Below, one piece after another: positions 18,199 to 26,819 of a stretch of 37,004 bases of DNA. This DNA comes from Candidatus Cryptobacteroides sp. (GTDB lineage Bacteria > Bacteroidota > Bacteroidia > Bacteroidales > UBA932). Numbering within the stretch: the first letter of the stretch is position 1; the number at the start of each line of letters is the position of its first letter. The stretch covers positions 1 to 37,004 of the forward strand of contig JARIAS010000045.1 in the NCBI GenBank assembly GCA_029257745.1, given 5' to 3'. A program made the translations under genes and the position numbers. Under the pieces are notes generated by a model. That model was not told the origin of the DNA, made no database searches, and was given only the letters and a program-made list of their open reading frames with translations.

Positions 18199-20171
18199 TT
18201 TGTACATCAATACAGAATAAAAATTTAGATAGTATACTTGAGATATTGGATAATCCTGCTATTGAAATGGCAGAGATACGACTGGATAGTTGCGAACTTA
18301 GTCTTGATGAGATAGACTACCTCTTTTCTGAGGCAGAACAAGCTCTTATAGCCACTTACAGACTAAGTGATAAGTCTATGAGCAATATCGCAGAGGCAAA
18401 ATTGGTAAAGGCCATACAGGCAGGTGCATACTATGTTGATTTAGATATAGATAGCCCTGCAATGATGTCTAAAAGGATAAGACGTGAAGCCTTTGAATGT
18501 GGTACAAATCTGATACGCTCTTACCACAATTATGAGTCCTGCGACTCAAGCACTAGCCTTGAAGCCATAATTGACAAGTGTATACATCTAGGTGCTGATA
18601 TTGTTAAGATTGTCTGTAAAGCCAATAGTCTTGCAGATTGTGAAAGGCTAATGTCCCTTTATGATAAAAAAAGAGAAAAAGCCCTTGTAGCCTTTTGTAT
18701 GGGTGAGATTGGCAAAGAAAGCCGTATTGACTGCTTAAAAAAAGGTAGTCCCTTTAGTTATGCCAGCTTAAATGATATGGATAAGACAGCTGATGGTCAA
18801 TGGGATACATTTACTATGATTGATAAAATCTATGGTAAGTTTAGAATGATAGGCTCTAAAAACCTTAATAAGGAAGAACTTGTTCTATCTATCCCCTGCT
18901 CTAAAAGTTATGCCCAAAGAGCAATAATTGCAGCAAGCCTTGCAGAGGGTAAGAGTACATTGTACAATTATAGTAGTTGTGATGATAATAAGTCTGCTTT
19001 ACAAGTTGCTCTAAGTCTTGGTGCAAAAATCAAAGTAGAGAACTCTAAAGTAGAGATAGAAGGACTTGGCAAAGACTTAAGCTTTGACAAAGACCATCTT
19101 AATTGTGGAGAATCAGGACTACTTAGTAGACTAATGATACCAATTTTAGCCAAGATAAGTAAAAATAATGTAAGGATAGAGGGAGAAAAGACCTTGAAGC
19201 AAAGACAACTTGCAGGGCTTAAAAGAATTATGGATATATTTAATATAAATGTTGATAATGAGATAGTTCCACTTAATATAAGTCATGGTCTAAAATCAGG
19301 TAACTATGAACTAAGTGGAGAAAATGGTTCACAACTTATTTCTGGACTCATATATGCCCTATCTTTAGACGAAAATGCAAGTAGTCTTTATATTGAGAAA
19401 CCTAAGAGCCTGCCATATATATTTATGACACTTGATATGCTTAAGCATTTTTCTATAAATATTGATAATGAGATGGAAGGTGGAGAGGAATTTATAGAAA
19501 GTCAAGATTGGAACCTTTGCGATGCTATACGACTAAATATACCTAAGGCTTCTCAATTTAAGGCTAACAAGCGTATTGAGCTTGAAGCTGACTGGAGCAC
19601 GGCAGCTAATTTTCTTGTGGCAGCTGCTATATTTGGCAAGATTGCTATCAATAATCTGGATACTAAGTCTTTACAGGCTGACCTTTCTATATTGGATATT
19701 CTTATGGAGGCTGGGGCTAGTATGTCTAGCGAGGAGGAGACTAATATTATAAGAGTACAAAGAGCTGCTCTATATGCTTTTGACATTGATGCCTCACAAT
19801 GTCCTGATCTTTTCCCTATTATATCCATATTGGCAACTTTCTGCAATGGAAAATCTAAAATTAAAGGTATATCAAGACTTATAAATAAAGAAAGTAACAG
19901 GGCTGAAGCTATTCTTGAGATGCTACTCAAGCTTGGAGTAAAGGCTTCTATACAAAAGGACAGTCTTATCATACAAGGACATAGCCTTTGTCAAAGATTG
20001 CTGACAAACAATCTATTAAAAGGAGGAGAGTTCAGCTCTCACGATGACCATCGCATGGCTATGGCACTTAAAATTGCTGCTCTAGGCTGTGATAGTCCTC
20101 TTATCATTGATAATATCAGTTGTATAAACAAATCCTGTCCTGATTTTATCAAACTATATGATATGCTATAA
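18195..20171 (+). CDS. aroDA: Fused type I 3-dehydroquinate dehydratase and EPSP synthase
   Basis: This 658-aa protein combines two shikimate steps. Residues 1 to about 215 are a type I dehydroquinate dehydratase: H111 in 'SYHNYE' and the Schiff-base K138 in 'VKIVCKA' are 27 residues apart, the same spacing as the catalytic pair of the Salmonella enzyme. From about 218 on it is EPSP synthase: 'SKSYAQRAI' (phosphate-binding Lys), 'NCGESGLLSRL' (equivalent of the NAGTA loop, divergent from the E. coli type), 'DWSTAANFLVAAAI', 'CPDLFPI' and 'DDHRMAMALKIAALG', ending 'KSCPDFIKLYDML'. There is no frameshift at the junction. The fusion would couple non-adjacent steps, so any advantage is probably co-regulation. 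Confidence 0.93.
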   Translation: MICTSIQNKNLDSILEILDNPAIEMAEIRLDSCELSLDEIDYLFSEAEQALIATYRLSDKSMSNIAEAKLVKAIQAGAYYVDLDIDSPAMMSKRIRREAFECGTNLIRSYHNYESCDSSTSLEAIIDKCIHLGADIVKIVCKANSLADCERLMSLYDKKREKALVAFCMGEIGKESRIDCLKKGSPFSYASLNDMDKTADGQWDTFTMIDKIYGKFRMIGSKNLNKEELVLSIPCSKSYAQRAIIAASLAEGKSTLYNYSSCDDNKSALQVALSLGAKIKVENSKVEIEGLGKDLSFDKDHLNCGESGLLSRLMIPILAKISKNNVRIEGEKTLKQRQLAGLKRIMDIFNINVDNEIVPLNISHGLKSGNYELSGENGSQLISGLIYALSLDENASSLYIEKPKSLPYIFMTLDMLKHFSINIDNEMEGGEEFIESQDWNLCDAIRLNIPKASQFKANKRIELEADWSTAANFLVAAAIFGKIAINNLDTKSLQADLSILDILMEAGASMSSEEETNIIRVQRAALYAFDIDASQCPDLFPIISILATFCNGKSKIKGISRLINKESNRAEAILEMLLKLGVKASIQKDSLIIQGHSLCQRLLTNNLLKGGEFSSHDDHRMAMALKIAALGCDSPLIIDNISCINKSCPDFIKLYDML

Positions 20172-20615
20172 TAATAGAATAACTTTATAAAGTTTTTATT
20201 TATAAAATACGTATAAGCTCTTATTTATAATTAAATTTAACTGTGTTTTTGACATAATATTTAATTATTAAGGTTTTAGATTTTAAGATTAAATAATAAC
20301 TACGAACTTTTGCTAATATTGTAGGCTTTCACTTGATTATTAAGGTTTTAATTTTAATAATTAGATAATTTTTACAGGCCTTTGATTATATTATAAGGTT
20401 TTACTTAATTATTAGACTTTTGATAATATTGTAGGCTTTCACTTGATTATTAAGGTTTTAATTTTAATAATTAGATAATTATTACAGGCTTTTGATTATA
20501 TTATAAGGTTTTACTTAATTATTAGACTTTTGATAATATTGTAGGCTTTTATCTAATTTTTAAGGTTTAGATATAATTATTAAGACAAGATTTGTTGCGA
20601 TAAAACAATAAGATT
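20172..20615. other. AT-rich repeat-bearing spacer between aroDA and aroC
   Basis: The 444-bp spacer holds the 110-bp tandem repeat described separately, plus a degenerate related stretch at about 20255-20300 that begins with AATTATTAAGGTTTTAG. No open frame, RNA gene or clear TAnnTTTG promoter is visible. Confidence 0.6.
20306..20585. repeat. 110-bp tandem repeat array, about 2.5 copies
   Basis: Units start with ACTTTTG at 20306, 20416 and 20526, giving an exact period of 110 bp twice; the third copy is partial and decays by about 20585. The first two units are nearly identical. Each unit contains two related halves of roughly 50-57 bp, each opening with AGGC and carrying AAGGTTTTA and a TAATTATTAG-like element. 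The array is non-coding and very AT-rich. Confidence 0.9.
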
Positions 20616-21593
20616 ATGAATATTTTTGGTACAAAACTTAGACTCAGTATTTTTGGCGAATCACACTCGGATTGCATTGGAATATGCCTTGATGGAGTCC
20701 CTAGTGGCATTAGTCTTAATGAAGAGGACTTTAGCCTTTCTCTTGCAAGGAGAAGAACTGGAGCTAAGGGTACTAGTCCAAGACGTGAAGATGACAAGCC
20801 ACATATTATAAGTGGAGTATATAATGGCTATACCACTGGAGCACCTCTAACAATTCTATTTTATAATAAGAATGTTAATAGCAAGGCTTATGAGGACTTG
20901 AGGTATTGGCCACGCCCTGGACATGCGGATTATAGTGCCTCTGTAAAGTTTCATAATTTTAATGATCCAAGAGGTGGAGGTCATTTTTCAGGCAGGCTCA
21001 GCCTCGGACTTGTTGCAGCAGGAGTGATTGCTCATAAAATTATTCAGAATACCTTAGCAGACTTTAGTGCAAAAGCATCTATATATGAGATTGGTGGAAG
21101 TAAAGATTGGGAAGATTTGCTTAATCAGGCTATCAAAGAAGGAGATTCTCTTGGGGGAATAATTGAATGTAAGACTAGTGCTCTGCCAGCAGGATATGGA
21201 GAACCTTTTTTTGATTCCATAGAGTCCCTAATATCACACCTTGCTTTTTCTATACCAGGACTTAGAGGCATTGAGTTTGGTGATGGATTTAAGGCTGCAA
21301 AAATGAAGGGTTCAGAGCATAATGACACTTGGATATACAAAGATGGAGGCCTACAAAGCAATACAAATGGGGCAGGTGGAATAAACGGAGGTATAAGTAA
21401 TGGCAATCCTCTTTATTTCAGACTTGCCTTTAAGCCTAGCTCAAGTATATCTAAGACACAAAATAGTTATGACTTACAATTAGGCAAAAATATAGATAAG
21501 AGCATAAGAGGCAGGCACGATGTCTGCTTTGCACTAAGATGCCCTGTAATCGTAGAGTCCATTACCTATATTGCATTAGCACAACTACTTTAA
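20616..21593 (+). CDS. aroC: Chorismate synthase
   Basis: AroC eliminates phosphate from EPSP to form chorismate, using reduced FMN. The family signatures are 'GESHSDCIGICLDGVPSG' near residues 14-31, 'RRRTGAKGTSPRREDD' at about 46-61, 'RPGHADYSASVKF' and 'DPRGGGHFSGRLS', and 'GRHDVCFALRCPVI' near the C-terminus. At 325 aa it is about 30 residues shorter than the usual 355-360, but it retains both ends and shows no frameshift. It lies 444 bp beyond the aroDA fusion, so it may have its own promoter. A strong bidirectional terminator follows. Confidence 0.95.
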   Translation: MNIFGTKLRLSIFGESHSDCIGICLDGVPSGISLNEEDFSLSLARRRTGAKGTSPRREDDKPHIISGVYNGYTTGAPLTILFYNKNVNSKAYEDLRYWPRPGHADYSASVKFHNFNDPRGGGHFSGRLSLGLVAAGVIAHKIIQNTLADFSAKASIYEIGGSKDWEDLLNQAIKEGDSLGGIIECKTSALPAGYGEPFFDSIESLISHLAFSIPGLRGIEFGDGFKAAKMKGSEHNDTWIYKDGGLQSNTNGAGGINGGISNGNPLYFRLAFKPSSSISKTQNSYDLQLGKNIDKSIRGRHDVCFALRCPVIVESITYIALAQLL

Positions 21594-21744
21594 TAAATTA
21601 TATGCTTAAAGTATAAATACCCTGACAATTTATGTTGCTATAATATATGATTAATCTTTAACTTTTAGCATCGTTAAATCGCCTTTCCGTATACTGAATT
21701 TTGCTATTATATATAATTAATCATAGCTTATAAACTGTTTTACA

Positions 21745-21773
21745 ATACAGTTATAATTATACTATAACTGTAT
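21745..21773. other. AT-rich hairpin upstream of the aroC terminator
   Basis: ATACAGTTATA (21745-21755) is the exact reverse complement of TATAACTGTAT (21763-21773), with a 7-nt loop. It lies directly before the terminator hairpin and may be part of the same 3' structure. Confidence 0.5.
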
Positions 21774-21774
21774 A

Positions 21775-21806
21775 AAAGACCTTACTCTATTGAGAGTAAG
21801 GTCTTT
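21775..21806. terminator. Bidirectional terminator between aroC and the glycosyltransferase gene
   Basis: A perfect 14-bp stem, AAAGACCTTACTCT against AGAGTAAGGTCTTT, encloses the loop ATTG. Runs of A on one side and T on the other let it act in both directions, which fits its place between two convergent genes. Confidence 0.85.
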
Positions 21807-21869
21807 GCATATAAAAAGCTCTATGCTTCAAAAAGTAAAAATTGATAACGATTAGATATTATTAAAGAA

Positions 21870-22913
21870 TTATCTAAACTTATAAAAGATTTTCAAAATA
21901 TATTTGCTCAGATCTTTTTCCAATAGTTTATTTAAATCAAGTTTAGGATTAAACCTGTAAGAGAGTTCCTTATCATTAAGTGATTTTAATTTGTCATCTA
22001 TTAATCTTGTATCAAAATCTAAATTATTCCTCTCCACTTGGATTTTCACAAAATTGAGCATTAAATAATATCTGTACAAGGTAAGATTATAAGCTTCAAA
22101 TTGATTATTTTCTTTTAATAATCTTAATTTTTCATCATACAAGTCTATCATAGATGTTTTTTCCAAAGTAAAAGGGCTATTTACTATACTTCCTGTTCTT
22201 TGCACATAAAAATATAAGGATTCATTGTAATATGCTATTTTATCGGCATTTAAATAAAGTTTATATGTTGTATACATATCCTCTACTATTTTCCTTAAGG
22301 GATACCTAACTCCTTGGTATAATTCTTTCTTTGCTAAATTTGCCCAAGCTGTTGTAAAAGACACTGTCCTTCTTGAATAACTAAAGATATTCTTTAAAGC
22401 CTGCTCCTTTCCTAAAACTCTTGTTCTATTTGGGAACAAATGTTTTATCTTGAATTTATTATCTCTATTCTCAAAAATATAATCAAAGCCACATACTGAC
22501 ATATCAGATGCCGTATCTTTAAGTGCCTTATATAGCTTTTCAAAGTAGGTTAAATCGACATAATCATCTGAGTCTATAAAGGCTACATAATCCCCTTTCA
22601 TATGATCAAGGCCATAATTACGTGCACCGCTTACTCCCATATTTTTATTGTGAAAGACTCTTATCCTGCTATCTTTTTGAGCATATTCATCAGCTATTAG
22701 ACCTGAGCTATCCGAACTTTCATCATCAACTAATAGAATTTCTAAATTCTTATATGTTTGATTAACTACGCTGTCTAAGCATTTTCTTAAATAATTTTCC
22801 ACATTATATATTGGAATAATTACACTTATTTTTTCTTCTTCCATATCTAATTGTGTTTTGAATATGCTATTTATATAATCACTTATCCTACAAGGATATA
22901 TACACTCCAACAT
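21870..22913 (-). CDS. Family 2 glycosyltransferase
   Basis: This 347-aa protein contains a GT-A fold: 'ISVIIPIYNVENYLRKCLDS' from residue 29, the nucleotide-binding 'LLVDDESSDSSG' at 61-72, 'NMGVSGARNYGLDHMKGDY' at 92-109 and the metal-binding D114-S-D116 in 'AFIDSDDYVD'. It would transfer a sugar from a nucleotide donor, probably in surface polysaccharide synthesis. It stands alone, without other capsule or LPS genes. The conserved domain starts at M24 (22844), which is an alternative start; I kept the longer form because a -7 box lies 46 nt before 22913. The C-terminal 150 residues are helical and unassigned. Confidence 0.88.
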   Translation of the reverse strand: MLECIYPCRISDYINSIFKTQLDMEEEKISVIIPIYNVENYLRKCLDSVVNQTYKNLEILLVDDESSDSSGLIADEYAQKDSRIRVFHNKNMGVSGARNYGLDHMKGDYVAFIDSDDYVDLTYFEKLYKALKDTASDMSVCGFDYIFENRDNKFKIKHLFPNRTRVLGKEQALKNIFSYSRRTVSFTTAWANLAKKELYQGVRYPLRKIVEDMYTTYKLYLNADKIAYYNESLYFYVQRTGSIVNSPFTLEKTSMIDLYDEKLRLLKENNQFEAYNLTLYRYYLMLNFVKIQVERNNLDFDTRLIDDKLKSLNDKELSYRFNPKLDLNKLLEKDLSKYILKIFYKFR

Positions 22914-22958
22914 AGAATAAATCCATCTCTAAAAAACTTTGTAATATAAAGATATATA

Positions 22959-22966
22959 CAAAATTA
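22959..22966 (-). promoter_or_regulatory. Candidate -7 box for the glycosyltransferase gene
   Basis: On the minus strand this reads TAATTTTG, matching TAnnTTTG, 45 nt before the first possible start. No -33 TTTG is apparent. Confidence 0.4.
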
Positions 22967-23187
22967 ATAAATTAAGGGCTATGTGCAACTCCTTATAAAT
23001 AAACAAGAAATAAAAACAGTATATTTAATAATTAAATAAAGTTTTTTTGAGGGCTTGGGTGAGGACATATTTGCCACCCTATTTTTATTTTAATAAAATC
23101 ATAAAAAAATGAACGCATCTATTATTAGAAAAATTTCCTGCTGGCTAGGAGAAACTTAAGAACAACTATAGCATTAAGATAGAACAA

Positions 23188-23409
23188 TTGAATAAAGACT
23201 TTGAAACTAAGGTCAATAAAATTAAACAGGACTACGATATAGCATTGAGTAAGGTTAATAGAAATCTTTACGAATCTGAAAATGAAAAAATCAAATTTGA
23301 AAAATTACTACGTAATATTCAAAGAGAGATAAAAGAATTTGATAATATTAAAACAACAAAAAGCAATAAGGGACTTATTCAGTCCATTATAAGATTATTT
23401 ACTAAATAA
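23188..23409 (+). CDS. Small coiled-coil hypothetical protein
   Basis: The frame encodes 73 aa starting at TTG. The sequence is charged and heptad-like ('KVNKIKQDYDIALSKVNRN', 'ENEKIKFEKLLRNIQREI'), so it is probably a short coiled coil, ending in the amphipathic 'LIQSIIRLFTK'. No ATG is available: the frame is closed by a TAG at 23146. The amino-acid composition looks protein-like rather than random. A hairpin-like GGGTG...CACCC and a T-rich run lie at about 23058-23090 upstream. It converges on the transporter gene, 11 nt between ends. Unrecognised; existence is uncertain. Confidence 0.4.
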   Translation: MNKDFETKVNKIKQDYDIALSKVNRNLYESENEKIKFEKLLRNIQREIKEFDNIKTTKSNKGLIQSIIRLFTK

Positions 23410-23420
23410 AGCATAGTATA

Positions 23421-25103
23421 TTACAAGAAGAACATTAATATCACCTGGGCTGTAATTATTCTTAGGAACATTGAAACAGGATATACGGAGGCATATGCAA
23501 TAGAACAATGCTTTGCCTCACTTATTCCTTGTGCATAATCTAGTGCCATAGGATTGGCCATAGAGCCACAAAGCATACCAGCAGTCTCGCCAAAATTCAT
23601 TTTCATCAGCTTACTACAAAATATCCCCACTATGACTGTTGGAACTATTGTAATAGTAAAGCCAAGTACTATCCACATCATACCATCACCCTGCATAATA
23701 GATTCTATAAAGTGCTCTCCTGAACTAAGACCTAATGCGGCTAAATATACAACTATACCTAGCTGTTTGAGAATCTGTATACCGCTATTAGGGACAAAGG
23801 TTATAACCTTAAATCTATGGCCATAAGCCCCCATCAAAATGCCTAATAAGATTGGACCTCCAGCAAGACCTAATTTTATAGGTGAAGAAATGCCAGGTAT
23901 AAACAATGGTATAGAACCTAAGACACAGCCTAACAGCATACCTAGGAAGAATGATATTAAATGAGGTTTATCTAATTGATTAACAGTATCTCCAAGAAGT
24001 TTAGCAACTTGAGAAACAGCTCCTGACTCACCTACAACTGTAATCCTATCCCCCAATTGCAAATGCAAGCCTGAGTAAGCAAGTATCTCTATGCCCGCCC
24101 TATCTATACGCGTAATATTTATACCATAATTACTTCTTAATCTAAGAGAACCCAATTTAACTCCATTTAACTTACTATTGGTAATAACTATTCTTTTAGA
24201 TTCCATATTAACATCTAAGGCGTTCCAATCTATATCATTACGATTCCAATCATGCTGAGTATCTCTTTTACCGAAAATAGTCTCCAAACTATTCAAATCT
24301 TCTTCCCTTAATAGTACTAAAAGATGATCTGACTTATGCAATATTGTTTTAGTATAAGGCATAATAAGTTTACCATTCCTCCAAACTCTGGATATAACAA
24401 ACTTTATCTTTGATTGCAAAACTATATCATATATACTTTTTCCATCCAATTCTTCATTTATCACTTCAAATTCAGCTATAAATGGTTTTTTAATAGGATC
24501 TTCTGTTTTAATCAAACGAATTGGCTTCAATTTATTTAGAAACATAATGGCGAGTATGACACCAACTGCACCTAAAGGGTATGTGACTGCACAGGCTGAT
24601 GCTACTTCGGCTAAGGATAATTTATCATTCAAACCATTACCTATCATAGTACTTTGTACTGCAGCTAGGACAGGTGTATTAGTAACAGCTCCTGACATCA
24701 TTCCCAAAAGACTAGGCATGGATATATCAAATATAAAATGATATGAAACTAGCATTAGTAAACTAATTACTATCATCGCTACTGCGTACAGATTGTAGCG
24801 TATTCCCCACTTTTTTAATGAAGGGAAAAAAGATGGGCCAACCTCTATACCAAGAGCGTATACAAACATGACTAGACCCGCACTCTGAGCAAAGTTCAGC
24901 AATTCTTGCTGGCATTGTAGGCCAAAATGTGAACATATAATACCTGTAAAAAACACGAAGGTAATACCTAAAGAAACTTTACCTATACGAAGTTTTCCAA
25001 AAAAAAGGCCAATACCTGAACAGAAACAGATGGCTATAAATGTCTGTACAACCGATGGTTCAAGAAAAAGTTCATGAAGCCAATGTGCAAAATTTTCCCA
25101 CAT
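23421..25103 (-). CDS. YidE/AspT-family putative transporter with two TrkA-C domains
   Basis: The protein is 560 aa from the ATG at 25103 (a TTG at 25139 would add 12 hydrophobic residues). It has two blocks of about five membrane helices (about 15-185 and 370-560) flanking a cytoplasmic middle with two TrkA-C (RCK_C) domains, near 'FEVINEELDGKSIYDI' and 'IVITNSKLNGVKLGSL'. This is the aspartate-alanine exchanger fold; each membrane half carries a Gly/Pro-rich motif such as 'GMMSGAVTNTPVLAAVQ' and 'GMLCGSMANPMALDYA'. It is probably a secondary transporter of the inner membrane; the substrate is unknown. TrkA-C domains suggest ligand gating. Confidence 0.88.
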   Translation of the reverse strand: MWENFAHWLHELFLEPSVVQTFIAICFCSGIGLFFGKLRIGKVSLGITFVFFTGIICSHFGLQCQQELLNFAQSAGLVMFVYALGIEVGPSFFPSLKKWGIRYNLYAVAMIVISLLMLVSYHFIFDISMPSLLGMMSGAVTNTPVLAAVQSTMIGNGLNDKLSLAEVASACAVTYPLGAVGVILAIMFLNKLKPIRLIKTEDPIKKPFIAEFEVINEELDGKSIYDIVLQSKIKFVISRVWRNGKLIMPYTKTILHKSDHLLVLLREEDLNSLETIFGKRDTQHDWNRNDIDWNALDVNMESKRIVITNSKLNGVKLGSLRLRSNYGINITRIDRAGIEILAYSGLHLQLGDRITVVGESGAVSQVAKLLGDTVNQLDKPHLISFFLGMLLGCVLGSIPLFIPGISSPIKLGLAGGPILLGILMGAYGHRFKVITFVPNSGIQILKQLGIVVYLAALGLSSGEHFIESIMQGDGMMWIVLGFTITIVPTVIVGIFCSKLMKMNFGETAGMLCGSMANPMALDYAQGISEAKHCSIAYASVYPVSMFLRIITAQVILMFFL

Positions 25104-25180
25104 ATTAAATATAATTAAGAAAATAACAAGGAGCAACAAAAAACGAGCAAACTGCTAAATTAGGACTAATATTATAGGTG

Positions 25181-25188
25181 CAAATTTA
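25181..25188 (-). promoter_or_regulatory. Candidate -7 box for the YidE-like transporter gene
   Basis: The minus strand reads TAAATTTG, matching TAnnTTTG, inside the 50-90 nt spacer after the CNNM gene. It suggests separate transcription of the transporter. Confidence 0.45.
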
Positions 25189-25189
25189 C

Positions 25190-26266
25190 CTACACTTTAT
25201 TATCGTTAGGTATATTTATGGTCTTAAAACGCTTCATTCTTCTTTCCCATCTCTCCTTAGCAAATTGCTGCATATCAGTAGCTTCATCACTTTCATCTAT
25301 AATCTCCAATCCCAATATAGACTCTATAATATCCTCTAATGTCAATACGCCTTGGAATGAGCCATACTCATCAATAACTAAGCCTATATGCTCTTTAGAT
25401 GCCAATAAAGTCTCCCAAGCATCTCTTATAGACTGCTCTTCCTTAAAATAAGTTATAGGTCTTCTTATCTCTTTAAGTTTTAAATCAAATTTATCATCAG
25501 CAAGACCTTCCAAAGCATCACTTAACAGTATATAACCCGATATATATTCAGCTGTATCTGAGTAAAGAGGAATTCTAGAATAATGCAAATACTTGTCATT
25601 CTGATAGAAAGTCTTAAGGTCCATCTCCTCATCTGCTATTGTTGTAACTGTTCGAGGGGTCATAACCTCCATCACCTTTATCTTATCTAATTTTATGATA
25701 TTTTGTATTACCTTGTTCTCATTCTCTTTTATAACTCCTGCCTGCTCTCCTATATTAGCCATAGCTGTAACCTCATCACGACTTATTGCAGAATTTTTAC
25801 CATCTCTATCAAATATTTTTCCTATGAACTGAATCATAATAACCAATGGGTACATTATAAATATCAAAAATTTGATAGTCTTAGAGGTAAATCCTATCAA
25901 TTTCTTCCAATATAGAGCTCCGATAGTTTTAGGAAGAATCTCTGCAAAGATTAGAACTAAGATTGTTGTGATGGCAGAAACTAAGCCAAACCACTCTGAA
26001 CCAAAGGCTTCAGTTGCCTGTTTACCTACTCCTGCCGCACCTATTGTATTAGCTATGGTATTTAGGGCAAGTATAGCTGCTATGGGTTTGTCTATATTCT
26101 CTTTATATGACTTAAATAATTTTGCTGACTTAACTCCACTTTCTTCTAACATAGATAAGTAAGTAACAGGTGTAGACATCAATGAAGACTCCAGTATAGA
26201 ACATAAGAAAGATATAACTAGGGCACCTGCCAAAAACAATATCAAGTACACTAAGGCAATACTCAT
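25190..26266 (-). CDS. CNNM (DUF21) and CBS-domain membrane protein
   Basis: This 358-aa protein has the CNNM transmembrane domain (about residues 1-175, four hydrophobic segments, with 'EILPKTIGALYWKK' typical of the family), an acidic linker 'REDVTAMANIGEQAGVI'-like stretch, and a tandem CBS pair (about 200-325; 'VMEVMTPRTVTTI', 'HYSRIPLY', 'LVIDEYGSFQGVLTLEDIIE'). Members are magnesium/cobalt transporters or efflux factors (CorB/YrkA type), regulated by adenine nucleotides through the CBS domains. The usual C-terminal CorC/HlyC domain is missing; the protein stops after the CBS pair with a basic tail, which fits the shorter CNNM subtype. Confidence 0.9.
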   Translation of the reverse strand: MSIALVYLILFLAGALVISFLCSILESSLMSTPVTYLSMLEESGVKSAKLFKSYKENIDKPIAAILALNTIANTIGAAGVGKQATEAFGSEWFGLVSAITTILVLIFAEILPKTIGALYWKKLIGFTSKTIKFLIFIMYPLVIMIQFIGKIFDRDGKNSAISRDEVTAMANIGEQAGVIKENENKVIQNIIKLDKIKVMEVMTPRTVTTIADEEMDLKTFYQNDKYLHYSRIPLYSDTAEYISGYILLSDALEGLADDKFDLKLKEIRRPITYFKEEQSIRDAWETLLASKEHIGLVIDEYGSFQGVLTLEDIIESILGLEIIDESDEATDMQQFAKERWERRMKRFKTINIPNDNKV

Positions 26267-26292
26267 ATTTAATTAAATTATTATACAACTCG

Positions 26293-26300
26293 CAAAGTTA
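26293..26300 (-). promoter_or_regulatory. Candidate -7 box for the CNNM gene
   Basis: The minus strand reads TAACTTTG, matching TAnnTTTG, 26 nt before the start codon. No TTTG box sits at the right distance further upstream. The rest of the 302-bp spacer up to 26508 shows nothing else I can name. Confidence 0.45.
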
Positions 26301-26508
26301 TAAAATAAATCATATAAACATATTATAGTGAAGATATTTTAGCACAAATATTAAGTAAAATCAGAGCAATCACATCAACATGGCGACTTCTATGACTTGA
26401 TATCTAATCTTCAATACCATACTTAACTAATTACTAAATAGATAAATAAGTAAACTATAAGCAAATATTCTATGTATACATATAGAAAAGAATAGGATAT
26501 ATTCATAT

Positions 26509-26539
26509 TTTGATAAATAGGAATATGGTATTATATTTG
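26509..26539 (+). promoter_or_regulatory. Full Bacteroidota promoter for the yecH-like/glutaredoxin-like pair
   Basis: TTTG at 26509-26512 and TATATTTG at 26532-26539 are separated by 19 nt, matching the Bacteroidota consensus (TTTG, 19-21 nt, TAnnTTTG). Transcription would start near 26545, giving a leader of about 24 nt. Confidence 0.75.
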
Positions 26540-26568
26540 TTAAGATTGACTAATATAAAATTCGAGAT

Positions 26569-26811
26569 ATGATACATGGGCATGAGGTCCTTCACATGAT
26601 GATGGAACAAAGTTATACTAGTAAGGATCAACTACTTAAGGATATAAAGACTAAGTTTGGAGATGAGGAACGTTTTTATACCTGCTCTGCGAGTAATATG
26701 ACGGCTGAAGAGCTTGTTGATTTTTTAGAAAAACGAGGAAAGTTTATGCCCTGTAATGAGAAAGATTTTACTGTAAATGCAGAGAGAATTTGTAATAATC
26801 ACACTAAATAA
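26569..26811 (+). CDS. YecH-family (DUF2492) putative metal-binding protein
   Basis: This 80-aa protein matches what I know of the YecH/DUF2492 family: 'HGHEVLHMMMEQSYTSKDQL' at the start, a central 'RFYTCSASNMTAEELVDFLE', then 'RGKFMPC' and a final 'ERICNNH'. Conserved His and Cys residues (HGH, TCS, C..NH) suggest metal binding, but the function is unknown. It lies 8 nt before the glutaredoxin-like gene and shares its promoter. Confidence 0.85.
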   Translation: MIHGHEVLHMMMEQSYTSKDQLLKDIKTKFGDEERFYTCSASNMTAEELVDFLEKRGKFMPCNEKDFTVNAERICNNHTK

Positions 26812-26819
26812 AATATATT

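Noticed and set aside
19553..19972. 139-aa open frame opposite the aroDA fusion
   Set aside because: It mirrors the conserved EPSP synthase region and has the Ser/Leu-rich composition of an antisense shadow.
20306..20585. CRISPR array or RNA gene
   Set aside because: The period is 110 bp without unique spacers; no stable GC-bearing structure is visible.
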